A DNA stretch of 64,000 nt from Chimaeribacter californicus. Lineage in GTDB: Bacteria > Pseudomonadota > Gammaproteobacteria > Enterobacterales > Enterobacteriaceae. A model generated the notes under the pieces. That model saw only the letters and a program-made list of their open reading frames with translations. It had not been told where the DNA came from and ran no database searches. A program made the translations under genes and the position numbers. The stretch is taken from positions 124,001 to 188,000 of the forward strand of contig NZ_PJZF01000007.1 of the NCBI RefSeq assembly GCF_002858675.1, written 5' to 3'. Within the stretch, counting starts at the first letter, position 1, and every line of letters begins with the position of its first letter. Below are positions 8,891-18,032 of the stretch, piece by piece.

Positions 8891-10594
8891 GTGGGCAAAG
8901 GGACAGGGAACGGGGAAAAAACAGGGGGCGGGCGGCCGCTCCGGGCGGTGGTGCTGGCCGGGGCCGTCTGGCTGGCGGCCGGGGCATCGGCAGATGACAT
9001 CCTGAAAGAAGGGATCACCCCGGCGACCGATCCAGGCCAGGTGCCGGCTGCGGCGGCGCTGCGCAAAGACACGGTGGTGGCCGGGATCTCCGAGCCGCAG
9101 GGCATTTTTAACCCCTACTTCTTCACCAATGGCTGGGATGAGAACGTCACCAACGTCATCTTCGCCCGCCTGATCGACCTCGACAGCCAGGGCAAACCGG
9201 TGCCGGGGCTGGCCGCCGCCTGGCAGGTCAGCGCAGACAACCGCGTTTACACCATCAAACTGCGCCCGGGGCTGACCTTCAGCGACGGTTCGCCGCTCAC
9301 CGCAGAGGATGTCGCCTTTACCCTGACCCTGCTGCATGACCCGGCCTATGACGGCGAGACCGACCTCTCCCTGGCGCACATTGACGGCGGGGAGGCGTAT
9401 AAAACCGGCAAGGCGTCCGCCATCCGCGGCCTGAAGGTGATTGACCCGCTGACGCTGGAGGTCACCACCACCCAGCCGGGCGCCACCACCCTGTTCCTGA
9501 TCGGCGGGCCGGTGCTCTCCAAAGCCTATTACGGCAAAGGCTACCAGCCGGGCAAACTCACCTACCTGCGCACCCTGCACGGCAAGCCGCTGGGCAACGG
9601 GCCTTACATTTATGACACCTACATCCCGGGGCAGGAGATCCGCTTCCACGCCAACCCGCGTTACTACCGCGGTGCCCCGGCGATGGCGCGCTTTATCTAC
9701 CGCGTCACCAACCCGGCCACTAACTTCCAGCTGTTCCAGACCGGCGAAACCGACTATGACGCCTTCACCTCCCGCCCGGACGACGTCGAGCAGCTGAAAA
9801 TGCTGGGCTTTGCCAACATCAACCTCTACAGCTCCAGTGACTACAGCAAAATCGCCTTTAACCTGAAAAAACCGGCCTTGCAGGATGTGCGGGTGCGGCA
9901 GGCGCTGATCTACGGGCTGGATCGCCAGAAGCTGATCTCGGTGGTCTATCAGGGTTACGGGCAGGTGGCCAACGAGCCGATAGCACCGATCTCCTGGGCC
10001 TACGACCCCAGCGGCGTGAACCCTTACGCCTATGACCCGGCCAAAGCCAACCAACTGCTGGAGGCGGCCGGCTGGGTGCGCGGTGCTGACGGCATCCGCA
10101 GCAAGGCGGGCCAGCGTCTGACCCTGACGCTGCTGGTGACCAAAAAAGTGCTGAATGACGCGCTGGTGCCGGTTGCCCGGGAGAACTACCGTCAGCTGGG
10201 CATTGACCTGCGCCCGCAGGTGCTGGATTTCAACGCGCTGCTCGCCGGCTACAAAAGCGGCAATTACGATCTGGCGTCGTTCAGTACCAGTACCCTGAAT
10301 GACCCGCATGACGGCGTGCGGGACTTCCAGACCAGTGAAAGTACCAACGGCTACAGCAACCCGGCGGTGGATAAGCTTATCGCCGAGGGGAACAGCACGC
10401 TGGACACGGCGCAACGCAAACCGATCTACCACCGGCTCTATCAGGCGCTGGCGGAAGACCCGCCGGTGATCCTGCTCGGCTACCGCAAAATCCTGTCGGC
10501 CAGCAGCGCCCGCGTCACCGGCTTCACGCCGGACATTTATAACGGCCTGGTGGGCAGTCTGCCGGCAGTGAAGCTGGCCGCGCCGGCCCCCTGA
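8891..10594 (+). CDS. ABC transporter substrate-binding protein, family 5 (DppA/OppA-like)
   Basis: Periplasmic binding protein of 567 residues. A basic N-terminus and hydrophobic stretch ending in A-S-A form a signal peptide of about 35 residues. The SBP family 5 signature appears as L-A-A-A-W-Q-V-S-A-D-N-R-V-Y-T-I-K-L-R-P-G and T-F-S-D-G-S-P-L-T-A-E-D-V. The family binds peptides, but some members bind oligosaccharides, nickel or opines. The start is a GTG preceded by AGAAGGGG. It heads a five-gene transporter operon placed inside the L-galactonate locus, so a sugar-acid-containing ligand is plausible but unproven. Confidence 0.85.
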   Translation: MGKGTGNGEKTGGGRPLRAVVLAGAVWLAAGASADDILKEGITPATDPGQVPAAAALRKDTVVAGISEPQGIFNPYFFTNGWDENVTNVIFARLIDLDSQGKPVPGLAAAWQVSADNRVYTIKLRPGLTFSDGSPLTAEDVAFTLTLLHDPAYDGETDLSLAHIDGGEAYKTGKASAIRGLKVIDPLTLEVTTTQPGATTLFLIGGPVLSKAYYGKGYQPGKLTYLRTLHGKPLGNGPYIYDTYIPGQEIRFHANPRYYRGAPAMARFIYRVTNPATNFQLFQTGETDYDAFTSRPDDVEQLKMLGFANINLYSSSDYSKIAFNLKKPALQDVRVRQALIYGLDRQKLISVVYQGYGQVANEPIAPISWAYDPSGVNPYAYDPAKANQLLEAAGWVRGADGIRSKAGQRLTLTLLVTKKVLNDALVPVARENYRQLGIDLRPQVLDFNALLAGYKSGNYDLASFSTSTLNDPHDGVRDFQTSESTNGYSNPAVDKLIAEGNSTLDTAQRKPIYHRLYQALAEDPPVILLGYRKILSASSARVTGFTPDIYNGLVGSLPAVKLAAPAP

Positions 10595-10603
10595 CGAGCG
10601 ACG

Positions 10604-11560
10604 ATGAAAACCTTTATCCTGCGCCGGCTGCTGCTGACGTTGCCGATGCTGCTGCTGGCCTCCATGCTGATTTTCGGGATTTTCGCCCTGACGCCGGGCG
10701 ACTTTATCGACGGCAATATTACCCTGACCGCCGCGCGGGCGGCGGAGCTGCGCGCGCTGTACGGACTCGACCAGCCGCTCTGGTCGCGCTACCTGCACTG
10801 GCTGGGGCAGCTGCTGCACGGCGATCTCGGCTTCTCGCTGCAGTACCAGATCCCGGTCAGCACGCTGCTCAACCAGTACATCTGGCACTCGTTCCTGCTG
10901 GCCTCGGTGTCGATGTTGCTTTACTGGGGCATCGCGCTGGCCGTGGGGGTGGCGTCAGCGCTGCGGCCGCACTCGCTGTTTGACCACCTGGTCACGGCAG
11001 GGGTCTTCGGGGCCATGTCATTCCCGACCTTCTTCCTCTGTCTGCTGCTGATTAAGTGGTTTGCCGTTGACCTGCACTGGCTGCCGGCAGGCGGCATGCT
11101 GCGCACCGGCAGCGACAGCCGGGGGCTGGCCTGGGCGGGCGAGGTGGCATTGCACCTGATTTTGCCCGTGACCGCGCTGGTGATGTTGCAGGCAGGCAGC
11201 CTGACGCGCTACTTCCGCGCCAGCATGCTTGAGGTGGTGCGCATGGACTTCATCCGCACCGCCCGCGCCAAAGGGCTGCGCGAGCGCACCGTTATCCTGA
11301 AACATGCGCTGCGCAATGCCCTGCTGCCTATCATCACGCTGTTGGGGTTTGAGCTGCCGGGGCTGTTTTCCGGGGCGCTGATCACCGAAAAAATCTTCAA
11401 CTGGCCGGGGGCGGGGCATATCCATATCGACTCCCTGGCGGCGCGCGATTACCCGGTGCTGATGGGCTTTACCCTGTTTCTGGCGGTGCTGACCCTGTTG
11501 GGCAACCTGCTGGCGGACGTGCTCTATGCCTGGGCCGATCCGCGGATCCGGATGAGGTAA
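10604..11560 (+). CDS. ABC transporter permease, DppB/OppB type
   Basis: Inner-membrane permease of 318 residues with about six membrane segments, the first at residues ~9-30 (M-L-L-L-A-S-M-L-I-F-G-I). The N-terminal T-P-G-D and the cytoplasmic EAA loop (F-I-R-T-A-R-A-K-G-L) mark the DppB/OppB half of the channel. It begins 9 bases after the binding protein and its stop overlaps the next start (TAATG). Partners are the DppC-like permease and two ATPases downstream. Confidence 0.85.
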   Translation: MKTFILRRLLLTLPMLLLASMLIFGIFALTPGDFIDGNITLTAARAAELRALYGLDQPLWSRYLHWLGQLLHGDLGFSLQYQIPVSTLLNQYIWHSFLLASVSMLLYWGIALAVGVASALRPHSLFDHLVTAGVFGAMSFPTFFLCLLLIKWFAVDLHWLPAGGMLRTGSDSRGLAWAGEVALHLILPVTALVMLQAGSLTRYFRASMLEVVRMDFIRTARAKGLRERTVILKHALRNALLPIITLLGFELPGLFSGALITEKIFNWPGAGHIHIDSLAARDYPVLMGFTLFLAVLTLLGNLLADVLYAWADPRIRMR

Positions 11561-12504
11561 TGATGTTACGACAGCTTTTCACCCCCAGCCGCCGCTGGCG
11601 TCAGGCGGCACTGCCGGCGCTGGCGCAGCGCGCCTCCTCGCCGGGGAACGAGGCGTGGCGGCGGCTGCGGCGCAACCGCCCGGCGATGACGTCGCTGGCG
11701 CTGCTGCTGCTGATGGTGCTCTGGTGCGCCGTCGGGCCGTACTTCTCGCCGTGGCGCGATGACGCCACCGACATCATGATGATCAATAAAGCGCCGGACG
11801 CGGCACACTGGCTCGGCACCGATTTCCTTGGGCGCGATATCTATACCCGGATGCTGCTGGCCGGGCGCATTTCGCTGACCATCGGGCTGGTGACCATGCT
11901 GCTCTCGGTGACGCTCGGCTATGCGGTCGGCGCGGTGGCGGGCTATGCCGGCGGCCTCACCGACAAGCTGCTGATGCGGCTGGCGGATCTGCTGATGACC
12001 ATTCCCAGCCTGCCGCTGCTGATCATTATGGGCGCGGTGGTCACGGAGCTGGGCATCCCGCCCGACTACCGCATCTATTTGGTGATGGTGATGCTCAGCC
12101 TGCTGGGCTGGCCCTCGCTGGCGCGGCTGGTGCGCGGCCAAATCCTGTCGCTGCGCGAACGCGATTTTATGCTGGCGACCGAGGTGCTGGGGTTGTCTGC
12201 GCGGCGGCGCATCCTGGGCCACCTGCTGCCGAACACCGTGCCGATCCTGATAGTGGTCGCCACGCTGGGCGTGGCCAATGCCATCCTCAGTGAGTCAGCG
12301 CTGAGTTACCTCGGGCTGGGCGTGGTGCCGCCCACGCCCTCCTGGGGCAACATGATGGACGCCGCCAACAGCCTGATCGACTTCCAGCGCCGCCCCTGGC
12401 TCTGGATGCCGCCGGGCGCGGCGATCTTCCTGACGGTCGTGGCGATTAACCTGCTGGGTGATGCCCTGCGCGACGCCCTCGACCCCCATATGACCCGGAG
12501 ATAA
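11560..12504 (+). CDS. ABC transporter permease, DppC/OppC type
   Basis: Second permease subunit, 314 residues. It has the OppC-type N-terminal region (W-R-R-L-R-R-N-R-P-A-M), a first helix at ~45-63, the characteristic H-W-L-G-T-D-F-L-G-R-D-I-Y-T-R motif, and an EAA-type loop (D-F-M-L-A-T-E-V-L-G-L). ATG 11560 overlaps the preceding stop; ATG 11563 is an equally good start. It forms the channel with the DppB-like subunit. Confidence 0.85.
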   Translation: MMLRQLFTPSRRWRQAALPALAQRASSPGNEAWRRLRRNRPAMTSLALLLLMVLWCAVGPYFSPWRDDATDIMMINKAPDAAHWLGTDFLGRDIYTRMLLAGRISLTIGLVTMLLSVTLGYAVGAVAGYAGGLTDKLLMRLADLLMTIPSLPLLIIMGAVVTELGIPPDYRIYLVMVMLSLLGWPSLARLVRGQILSLRERDFMLATEVLGLSARRRILGHLLPNTVPILIVVATLGVANAILSESALSYLGLGVVPPTPSWGNMMDAANSLIDFQRRPWLWMPPGAAIFLTVVAINLLGDALRDALDPHMTRR

Positions 12505-12507
12505 CCG

Positions 12508-13512
12508 ATGGGCCCGTTACTTTCATTTGACCGCCTGGCGGTCTCTTTCCAGGGCGAGCACGGCCCGGTGCAGGCGGTGCAGGCGGTGAGTTTCAGCCTG
12601 GAGGCCGGGCAGACGCTGGGCGTGGTGGGGGAGTCCGGCTGCGGCAAGAGTGTCACGGCCATGGCGCTGATGGGGTTGTTGCCGCCGCACAGCGCCCGCA
12701 TCGACCGGGGCGCCATCTGGTTCCAGGGCCGTGACCTGTTGACGCTGAAGCCGCGGCAGATGAGCGATCTGCGCGGCAGCGCGCTGGCGATGATCTTCCA
12801 GGAGCCGATGAGCGCGCTCAACCCGGTGCTGACCATCGGCGAGCAGCTGGTGGAGCCGCTGATCCGCCACCGCGGCCTGGCCCCCAAAGCCGCCTGGCAG
12901 CAGGCGACGGCCTCGCTCACGGAGGTCGGCCTGGCGCGGGCCGCCGGGCTGATGACCAGCTACCCGCACCAGCTCTCCGGCGGGATGCTGCAGCGGGTGA
13001 TGATCGCGATGGCGATTGGCTGCCGGCCTGCGCTGCTGATCGCCGATGAACCCACTACCGCGCTGGACGTGACGGTACAGGCGCAGATTCTGGCGCTGCT
13101 GCGGGCGGAGGCGGCCCGGCACCAGATGGCGATGATGTTGATCACCCACGATCTGGGGGTGATCGCCCAGATGGCTGACCGGGTGGTGGTGATGTACGCC
13201 GGACGCGTGGTGGAGCAGGGCGACACCCGCGAGGTACTGGAAAACCCGCAGCACCCCTACACCCGCGGGCTGATGGCGGCCAGGCCGGTGCCGGGGCAGC
13301 GGCGTAAGCGGCTCTATGCGATCCCAGGCCAGGTGCCGGATCCCGCGGATCTGCCGCCCGGCTGCGCGTTTGCTGACCGCTGCCCCGACGCGCAGCCGCG
13401 TTGCCGGGCGGCCATCCCGCCGCTCTACGGCAGCGCGCAGCGCCAGTCGGCCTGTTTTTATTCTGATCTGGCGGCACAGCCTGCCGCCATGGAGCCTGAT
13501 CATGCCGGATAA
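12508..13512 (+). CDS. ABC transporter ATP-binding protein, DppD/OppD type
   Basis: Cytoplasmic ATPase of 334 residues. Walker A is G-E-S-G-C-G-K-S (near residue 41), the signature is L-S-G-G-M-L-Q-R, Walker B is A-L-L-I-A-D-E-P and the switch is I-T-H-D-L-G. The C-terminal oligopeptide-transporter extension with Cys-rich F-A-D-R-C-P-D-A is present, as in OppD/DppD. It overlaps the next ATPase gene by 11 bases. Confidence 0.87.
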   Translation: MGPLLSFDRLAVSFQGEHGPVQAVQAVSFSLEAGQTLGVVGESGCGKSVTAMALMGLLPPHSARIDRGAIWFQGRDLLTLKPRQMSDLRGSALAMIFQEPMSALNPVLTIGEQLVEPLIRHRGLAPKAAWQQATASLTEVGLARAAGLMTSYPHQLSGGMLQRVMIAMAIGCRPALLIADEPTTALDVTVQAQILALLRAEAARHQMAMMLITHDLGVIAQMADRVVVMYAGRVVEQGDTREVLENPQHPYTRGLMAARPVPGQRRKRLYAIPGQVPDPADLPPGCAFADRCPDAQPRCRAAIPPLYGSAQRQSACFYSDLAAQPAAMEPDHAG

Positions 13513-14473
13513 CGATACCCTGATTGACGTCACCGGGCTGAAGAAGTATTTCCCGTTGACCGGCGGGCTGTTCGGCCGTAAAACCGGCGAGCTGCGGGCG
13601 GTGGATGACGTGAGTTTTACCCTGCGGCGCGGCAGGGTGTTCGGGCTGGTGGGGGAGTCGGGCAGCGGAAAAACCACCGTCGGGCGCACCCTGCTGGGGC
13701 TCTACCCGCCCACAGCCGGAGAGATCCGCTTCAACGGCCGGCCGATACAGCACCTGTCACCGCGTGAACGCAGTGCGCTGCGGCCGCAGATGCAGCTGGT
13801 GTTCCAGGATCCGTACAGTTCGCTCAACCCGCGCCTGCGGGTCGGGGAGGCGATAGGCGAGGCGCTGTTGCAGCACGGCCTCTGCCCGCCCGCGCAGGTG
13901 CGCGACCGGGTGATTGAGACCATGGCGATCTGCGGGCTGGCGGCGCGCCACTACAGCCGCTACCCCCATGAGTTCTCCGGCGGCCAGCGCCAGCGCATCG
14001 GCATCGCCCGGGCGCTGATCCTGCAACCGGCCTTTATTGTGGCGGATGAACCGGTCTCCGCGCTGGATGTGTCCGTACAGGCGCAGGTCATCAACCTGTT
14101 TTCCGACCTGCAACAGCAACACGGCGTGACCTTCCTGTTTATCTCCCACGATCTGGGGGTGGTGGAGCATCTGTGTGATGATGTGGCGGTGATGTATCTG
14201 GGGCAGATTGTGGAGATCGCCGATCGCGACAGCCTGTTCCGCCGGCCGGGCCACCCCTATACCCAGGCGCTGCTGGCGGCCGTGCCGACGCTGGAGGCCG
14301 GCCGCGGCCCGCAGGTGATGGCGCGCGGCGAGGTACCCGATCCGAGCCGGCCGCCCGCCGGCTGCCGCTTTCACACCCGCTGCCCGCATGCCCAGCCACG
14401 TTGCCGTGAGCAGGCCCCCGCATTGCGCACGCTGGGCCCCGGCCACCGCGTCGCCTGCCACTTCGCCCTGTAG
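13502..14473 (+). CDS. ABC transporter ATP-binding protein, DppF/OppF type
   Basis: Second ATPase, 323 residues. Walker A G-E-S-G-S-G-K-T, signature F-S-G-G-Q-R-Q-R and Walker B A-F-I-V-A-D-E-P are intact; Q-L-V-F-Q-D-P-Y-S-S-L-N-P-R is the standard DppF Q-loop region and the C-terminal H-T-R-C-P-H-A ends the family extension. The ATG at 13502, inside the end of the preceding gene, is preferred over a longer upstream frame. It ends 6 bases from the convergent lgoR gene. Confidence 0.87.
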   Translation: MPDNDTLIDVTGLKKYFPLTGGLFGRKTGELRAVDDVSFTLRRGRVFGLVGESGSGKTTVGRTLLGLYPPTAGEIRFNGRPIQHLSPRERSALRPQMQLVFQDPYSSLNPRLRVGEAIGEALLQHGLCPPAQVRDRVIETMAICGLAARHYSRYPHEFSGGQRQRIGIARALILQPAFIVADEPVSALDVSVQAQVINLFSDLQQQHGVTFLFISHDLGVVEHLCDDVAVMYLGQIVEIADRDSLFRRPGHPYTQALLAAVPTLEAGRGPQVMARGEVPDPSRPPAGCRFHTRCPHAQPRCREQAPALRTLGPGHRVACHFAL

Positions 14474-14479
14474 CGGCGG

Positions 14480-15391
14480 TCAGTGGGCCGGGCGCTGGCC
14501 GCGGATCGCCTCGCTCATGGTGCGGCGGGCGGTGGCCAGGTGGGCGCGCAGCTCGCGCATCGCCTCCTGGTCATTCCGGCAAATCAGCGCCAGCAGCAGT
14601 GCCATATGCTCCTCGGTGGCGATGATGTTGCGCTGTTTCAGGTGGTGCTCATCCCACTGGTAGTGGAAGTGGAAAATCACCGAGATGATCTCCAGCGTCT
14701 GGTTGAAGAAGGGGTTGTCGGCGGCGGACATAATCAGCGCGTGCAGTTCCCGGTCCAGCCCGGCAAAGCGGCAGTAGTGATCGTCCATCATGGTGTGCAG
14801 CTGGCGGTGGCGGGTCAGCAGATCCCGCGCCTGTACCCAGCGCCGATCGTCAGCGGGTAGGGTCAGGAAACGTTGCAGTGCGTGGGTCTCCAGCATCTCC
14901 CGCAGTTCAAACAGGTTCTCGGCATAGGCCTGGTCGAAGGGTTTCATCAGCCATTCGCCGCGCCCGGCGGCCTCCAGCAGGCCATAACGGCTGAAGCGCA
15001 ACAGGAAATCATGCACCGCCCCGGCACCCACCCCGGCGCTTTTTGCTAATTGGACTTCACTGAACGTATCGCCGGGGCGCAACTGCCGCTGGCGGATCAG
15101 CTCATGAAACGCGGACTCCACCCGCCCGGCCTGTTCAGCATCCGGCGTTGGCCCCGGCAGGAAGCCCTCATCCCCGGCCGGGGCGCGGGCAATGCAGAAC
15201 TGCCCGGCGCGGCGCGCCAGAATGCCGCGCTGTTGCAGGTAGTCCAGCGTATGGCGCACGGTGGTGCGGCTGATGTTGTAGAGTTCGGCCAGCGCCGCCT
15301 GGGAGGGCAGCGGGGAGGGCAGGTGGCCCTTGGTGATGCCGTCAAGCATCTGGTTGATGACACTCTGTCGCAGGTGTTGCGGTCGGCTCAT
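14480..15391 (-). CDS. lgoR: GntR/FCD regulator of L-galactonate use (LgoR)
   Basis: DNA-binding regulator of 303 residues, closely similar to E. coli LgoR (YjjM) as recalled: the opening M-S-R-P-Q-H-L-R, L-P-S-Q-A-A-L-A-E-L-Y-N-I-S-R-T-T-V-R, and the ending H-F-H-Y-Q-W-D. It carries a first winged helix (~10-70), a second GntR-like winged helix (~95-150) and a C-terminal all-helical FCD ligand domain (~155-295). ATG 15391 is chosen because AGAGG lies seven bases upstream and it matches the known family start; an upstream GTG-type extension is unlikely. It is divergent from lgoD across 150 bases. Confidence 0.87.
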   Translation of the reverse strand: MSRPQHLRQSVINQMLDGITKGHLPSPLPSQAALAELYNISRTTVRHTLDYLQQRGILARRAGQFCIARAPAGDEGFLPGPTPDAEQAGRVESAFHELIRQRQLRPGDTFSEVQLAKSAGVGAGAVHDFLLRFSRYGLLEAAGRGEWLMKPFDQAYAENLFELREMLETHALQRFLTLPADDRRWVQARDLLTRHRQLHTMMDDHYCRFAGLDRELHALIMSAADNPFFNQTLEIISVIFHFHYQWDEHHLKQRNIIATEEHMALLLALICRNDQEAMRELRAHLATARRTMSEAIRGQRPAH

Positions 15392-15424
15392 GGCGGCACC
15401 TCTGTGCAGGGTTCGGCCGCCCAT

Positions 15425-15541
15425 TAAAACCCACTTTAAAACACAATAGTCGGCGCTAATTCACATTTGCCGCCTTTATGTAACAAATTAATGCGTAATT
15501 TCACTAAAAGGAAACATAAAACGCCGTAACGGAGAGACACC
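15425..15541. promoter_or_regulatory. Divergent lgoR / lgoD control region
   Basis: AT-rich stretch between the two divergent genes. It contains the direct repeat TTAAAACCCA (15425-15434) and TTAAAACACA (15437-15446), a possible binding site for LgoR, and GGAGAGACACC just before the lgoD ATG. The operator assignment is inference from position. Confidence 0.4.
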
Positions 15542-16564
15542 ATGCACCAGATGACTGCCCTGATTTGCCCGGAACCCAAAGCCCTGCGCTATAGCCAACG
15601 CGACGTCCCGCGCCCCGCGCCCGGTGAGGCGCTGCTGCGGGTGCTGGCCGTCGGCATTTGCGGCACTGACATCCACGCCTGGGCGGGTAACCAGCCGTTT
15701 TTCAGCTACCCACGGGTGCTCGGCCATGAAGTGTGCGGGGAGATTGTCGCGTTCGGTGACAATGTCACGAATTTCAGCCCCGGCCAGCGTGTGGCGCTGA
15801 TCCCCTATCTGGCCTGTGAGCATTGTTCAGCCTGTATGAGCGGCAAACCCAACTGCTGTGAAAACATCTCGGTGATCGGCGTGCATCAGGACGGGGCATT
15901 CTGTGATTTCCTCAGCGTGCCGGTGAGTAACCTGCTGCCGGTGGGCGACCTTGACCCGGAAGCCGCCGCGCTGCTGGAGCCGTTTGCCATCAGCGCCCAT
16001 GCGGTGCGGCGTGCCGGGCTGCGTCCGGGGCAGGCGGTGCTGGTAAGCGGGGCGGGGCCGATCGGGCTGGGGGTGGCGGCGATTGCCGACGCGGACGGCG
16101 CACAGGTGGTGGTCAGCGACACCAGCCCAGAGCGGCGGGCGCACGTTACGCAGGTGCTGGGGTTACCGGCGCTGAACCCGCTGGATGCCGCGTTTCAGGC
16201 GCAGCTGCGGGCAGCGTTTGGCGGCCTGCCGCCGGAAACGGTGATAGATGCCACCGGCAGCCCGCAGGCGATGAACGGCGCGGTAGAGCTGATCCGCCAT
16301 GGCGGCAGCGTGGTGTTTGTGGGGCTGCATAAAGGGATGCTGGAGATCGCCGACCCGGCGTTCCATAAACGGGAAGCAACGCTGATGGGCAGCCGTAACG
16401 CCACCCGGCAAGATTTTGCCAAAGTCAGTGAGTTAATGGCGGCCGGCACGCTGCACCCCGGCATCATGCTGACCCACCATTTTCAGTTTTCCGCGCTGGC
16501 GGAGGAGTTCGAAACGCGGGTCATCGGCAACCGCGCATTGATTAAAGGTGTGGTACGTTTCTGA
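15542..16564 (+). CDS. lgoD: L-galactonate 5-dehydrogenase LgoD (zinc-dependent MDR)
   Basis: Oxidises L-galactonate to D-tagaturonate with NAD, feeding the hexuronate pathway. The 340-residue sequence closely follows E. coli LgoD (YjjN) as recalled: S-V/L-A-V-G-I-C-G-T-D-I-H-A-W, G-N-Q-P-F-F-S-Y-P-R-V-L-G-H-E, S-V-I-G-V-H-Q-D-G. Catalytic zinc ligands Cys40, His62 and Glu63 and structural zinc cysteines 92, 95, 98 and 106 are present, with G-A-G-P-I-G-L-G as nucleotide motif. A good Shine-Dalgarno (GGAGA) precedes the ATG. Likely controlled by the divergent lgoR. Confidence 0.9.
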   Translation: MHQMTALICPEPKALRYSQRDVPRPAPGEALLRVLAVGICGTDIHAWAGNQPFFSYPRVLGHEVCGEIVAFGDNVTNFSPGQRVALIPYLACEHCSACMSGKPNCCENISVIGVHQDGAFCDFLSVPVSNLLPVGDLDPEAAALLEPFAISAHAVRRAGLRPGQAVLVSGAGPIGLGVAAIADADGAQVVVSDTSPERRAHVTQVLGLPALNPLDAAFQAQLRAAFGGLPPETVIDATGSPQAMNGAVELIRHGGSVVFVGLHKGMLEIADPAFHKREATLMGSRNATRQDFAKVSELMAAGTLHPGIMLTHHFQFSALAEEFETRVIGNRALIKGVVRF

Positions 16565-16578
16565 ACCGCGGCGGCCGG

Positions 16579-17112
16579 TCAGCCGCCCCAGCCGAGTTGC
16601 CGGCGGATCGCCCGCCGGTAAGGGGTGTCAATTTGCGGCGGCACCTGCTCGATGTAGTCCATGGCGTGGTCGCGCGTCTCGCCCGTCAGGCTGCTGAGGT
16701 AAGCGAGCGCCTCCTGCTGCGACGGGATGCGCCCCTCGCTGTTCTCCACCCTTGGCGGCAGGGCCGTCCAGATCACTGCGTCAATATTGCGCGCCGCCGC
16801 CCAGGCGGGCAGCATCCCTTCCGGGTCGCCGGCGGTGAACATCAGCCCGACGCCGTCATGCCGTTCGCGAGGGATCTGCTCCCGCTCTTTCAGCGCCTCG
16901 CACGCCTCCGCCAGTGACGGTGTGGTGAGCAGCGCCCAGAACACCGGCACCGGCGGCGCGTTGAAACAGACGGCGGTGGCCAGTTCGCCGCCATCCCCCA
17001 CCCGTGAAAACTCAATCGGTACGTCGGGGCCATCTGCGTACCATTCGCCTGCTATCGGCACCGGACCCGGTTTCCATATCAGCGATCCCCAACCCAGACA
17101 GGCAATGTTCAT
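16579..17112 (-). CDS. Conserved hypothetical protein, gamma-glutamylcyclotransferase-like N-terminus
   Basis: Protein of 177 residues without signal peptide or membrane segment. The opening C-L-G-W-G-S-L-I-W resembles the Y-G-S-L substrate loop of gamma-glutamylcyclotransferase-like folds, and an acidic R-E-R-H-D-G-V-G segment follows. No characterised member is recognised, so activity on gamma-glutamyl groups is only a guess. It is convergent with lgoD and lies downstream of the glutamine-amidotransferase-like gene on the same strand (65-base gap), so the two may be co-transcribed. Confidence 0.6.
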   Translation of the reverse strand: MNIACLGWGSLIWKPGPVPIAGEWYADGPDVPIEFSRVGDGGELATAVCFNAPPVPVFWALLTTPSLAEACEALKEREQIPRERHDGVGLMFTAGDPEGMLPAWAAARNIDAVIWTALPPRVENSEGRIPSQQEALAYLSSLTGETRDHAMDYIEQVPPQIDTPYRRAIRRQLGWGG

Positions 17113-17177
17113 TCATCCAACTCCTGATAAGTGTCACATCCACGGGATCAAGAGTAGTTGAATTTCTGCCGCTTCGG

Positions 17178-17954
17178 TTAGTCAGCGGTGGTCAGCCAGC
17201 GCAGCATATTGGTGAACAGCGGCGCATAACCGGGCCAGTCAATAAAGGATTGCGGCAACCAGTGCGGGCTGACATCGGACGTCCAGGCCAGCGTGCGGCC
17301 CCGGCCATAGCGGCCGGTCACCAGCAGCGGGTGGCTGCCCTGGCAGGCCGGCAGGCGCGCCAGCACCTCTGCGCCTGGTTTCACCTCTACCTCATTCGCC
17401 CCCAGCAGCAACGGCCACTCCGCCGGGATGCCCGCCAGGATCGGGTGGTCTGTTGCCCCCGGTACCAGCACGGCCGAAAAGCCTTCCGGCACTTCCAGCC
17501 GGTCGTCATACGGCAGGCAGGTCACCGGCAATACCTCTTCCACCGGGGTGCGCCGCCAGCGCGCCTTGCCGTCAATGCCCTGGAAGCTCAGGTAACCGCC
17601 GAACATCGCCAGCGCGCCACCCTGTTCCACATAGCCGCGCAGCAGCTTCAGCCGGTCAGCAACCGGTTTACCGTGCAGCCAGACATCCGGGTGCAGTTGC
17701 AGCGAAGTTGCCCCGATGTCTGACAGCAAAATCGCGTCATAGGCTGCCAGGCCGTCGGCCGTGAACGGCAACTGCTCCACGGCCTGATGGGCCGGCAGGT
17801 GCGTCAGCTGGAATTCAGTGTCTGCCAGCGCGGCAGTCAGCGGCCCGGCGCCGCTGTGAAAAGTCACGCTGCCGAACTGGTCAAATCCTTTGTAGTGTGT
17901 GGCCGCACTGACCCACGTTTCACCGACCAGCAATACCTGTTTGGTTTTTTCCAC
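17178..17954 (-). CDS. Glutamine-amidotransferase-like protein (DUF1355 type)
   Basis: Protein of about 258 residues with a class I amidotransferase-like flavodoxin fold: K-Q-V-L-L-V-G-E-T at the N-terminus, Y-D-A-I-L-L-S-D-I-G, then Y-V-E-Q-G-G-A-L-A-M-F-G-G-Y-L-S-F-Q-G, and a C-terminal R-Y-G-R-G-R-T-L-A-W-T-S-D-V-S-P-H-W. The usual nucleophile elbow G-x-C-x-G reads G-G-Y-L-S here, so a standard glutaminase activity is unlikely. GTG 17954 is chosen from the GGGAG upstream. It is divergent from an ABC/M24/LacI operon and probably shares its operators, so it may process or sense the same compound. Confidence 0.7.
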   Translation of the reverse strand: MEKTKQVLLVGETWVSAATHYKGFDQFGSVTFHSGAGPLTAALADTEFQLTHLPAHQAVEQLPFTADGLAAYDAILLSDIGATSLQLHPDVWLHGKPVADRLKLLRGYVEQGGALAMFGGYLSFQGIDGKARWRRTPVEEVLPVTCLPYDDRLEVPEGFSAVLVPGATDHPILAGIPAEWPLLLGANEVEVKPGAEVLARLPACQGSHPLLVTGRYGRGRTLAWTSDVSPHWLPQSFIDWPGYAPLFTNMLRWLTTAD

Positions 17955-18032
17955 CCTTTCTCTCCCTCCGGGGCTGCCCGGCCAAGTGCACAAAGTGCGC
18001 ACGTCTCTTGACAGGGTAAATAATAGTCAAAG

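Noticed and set aside
8738-10888. 716-codon open frame on the minus strand
   Set aside because: It is antisense to the clear binding-protein gene, rich in Arg/Gln/His, and has no domain; a by-product of high GC codon use.
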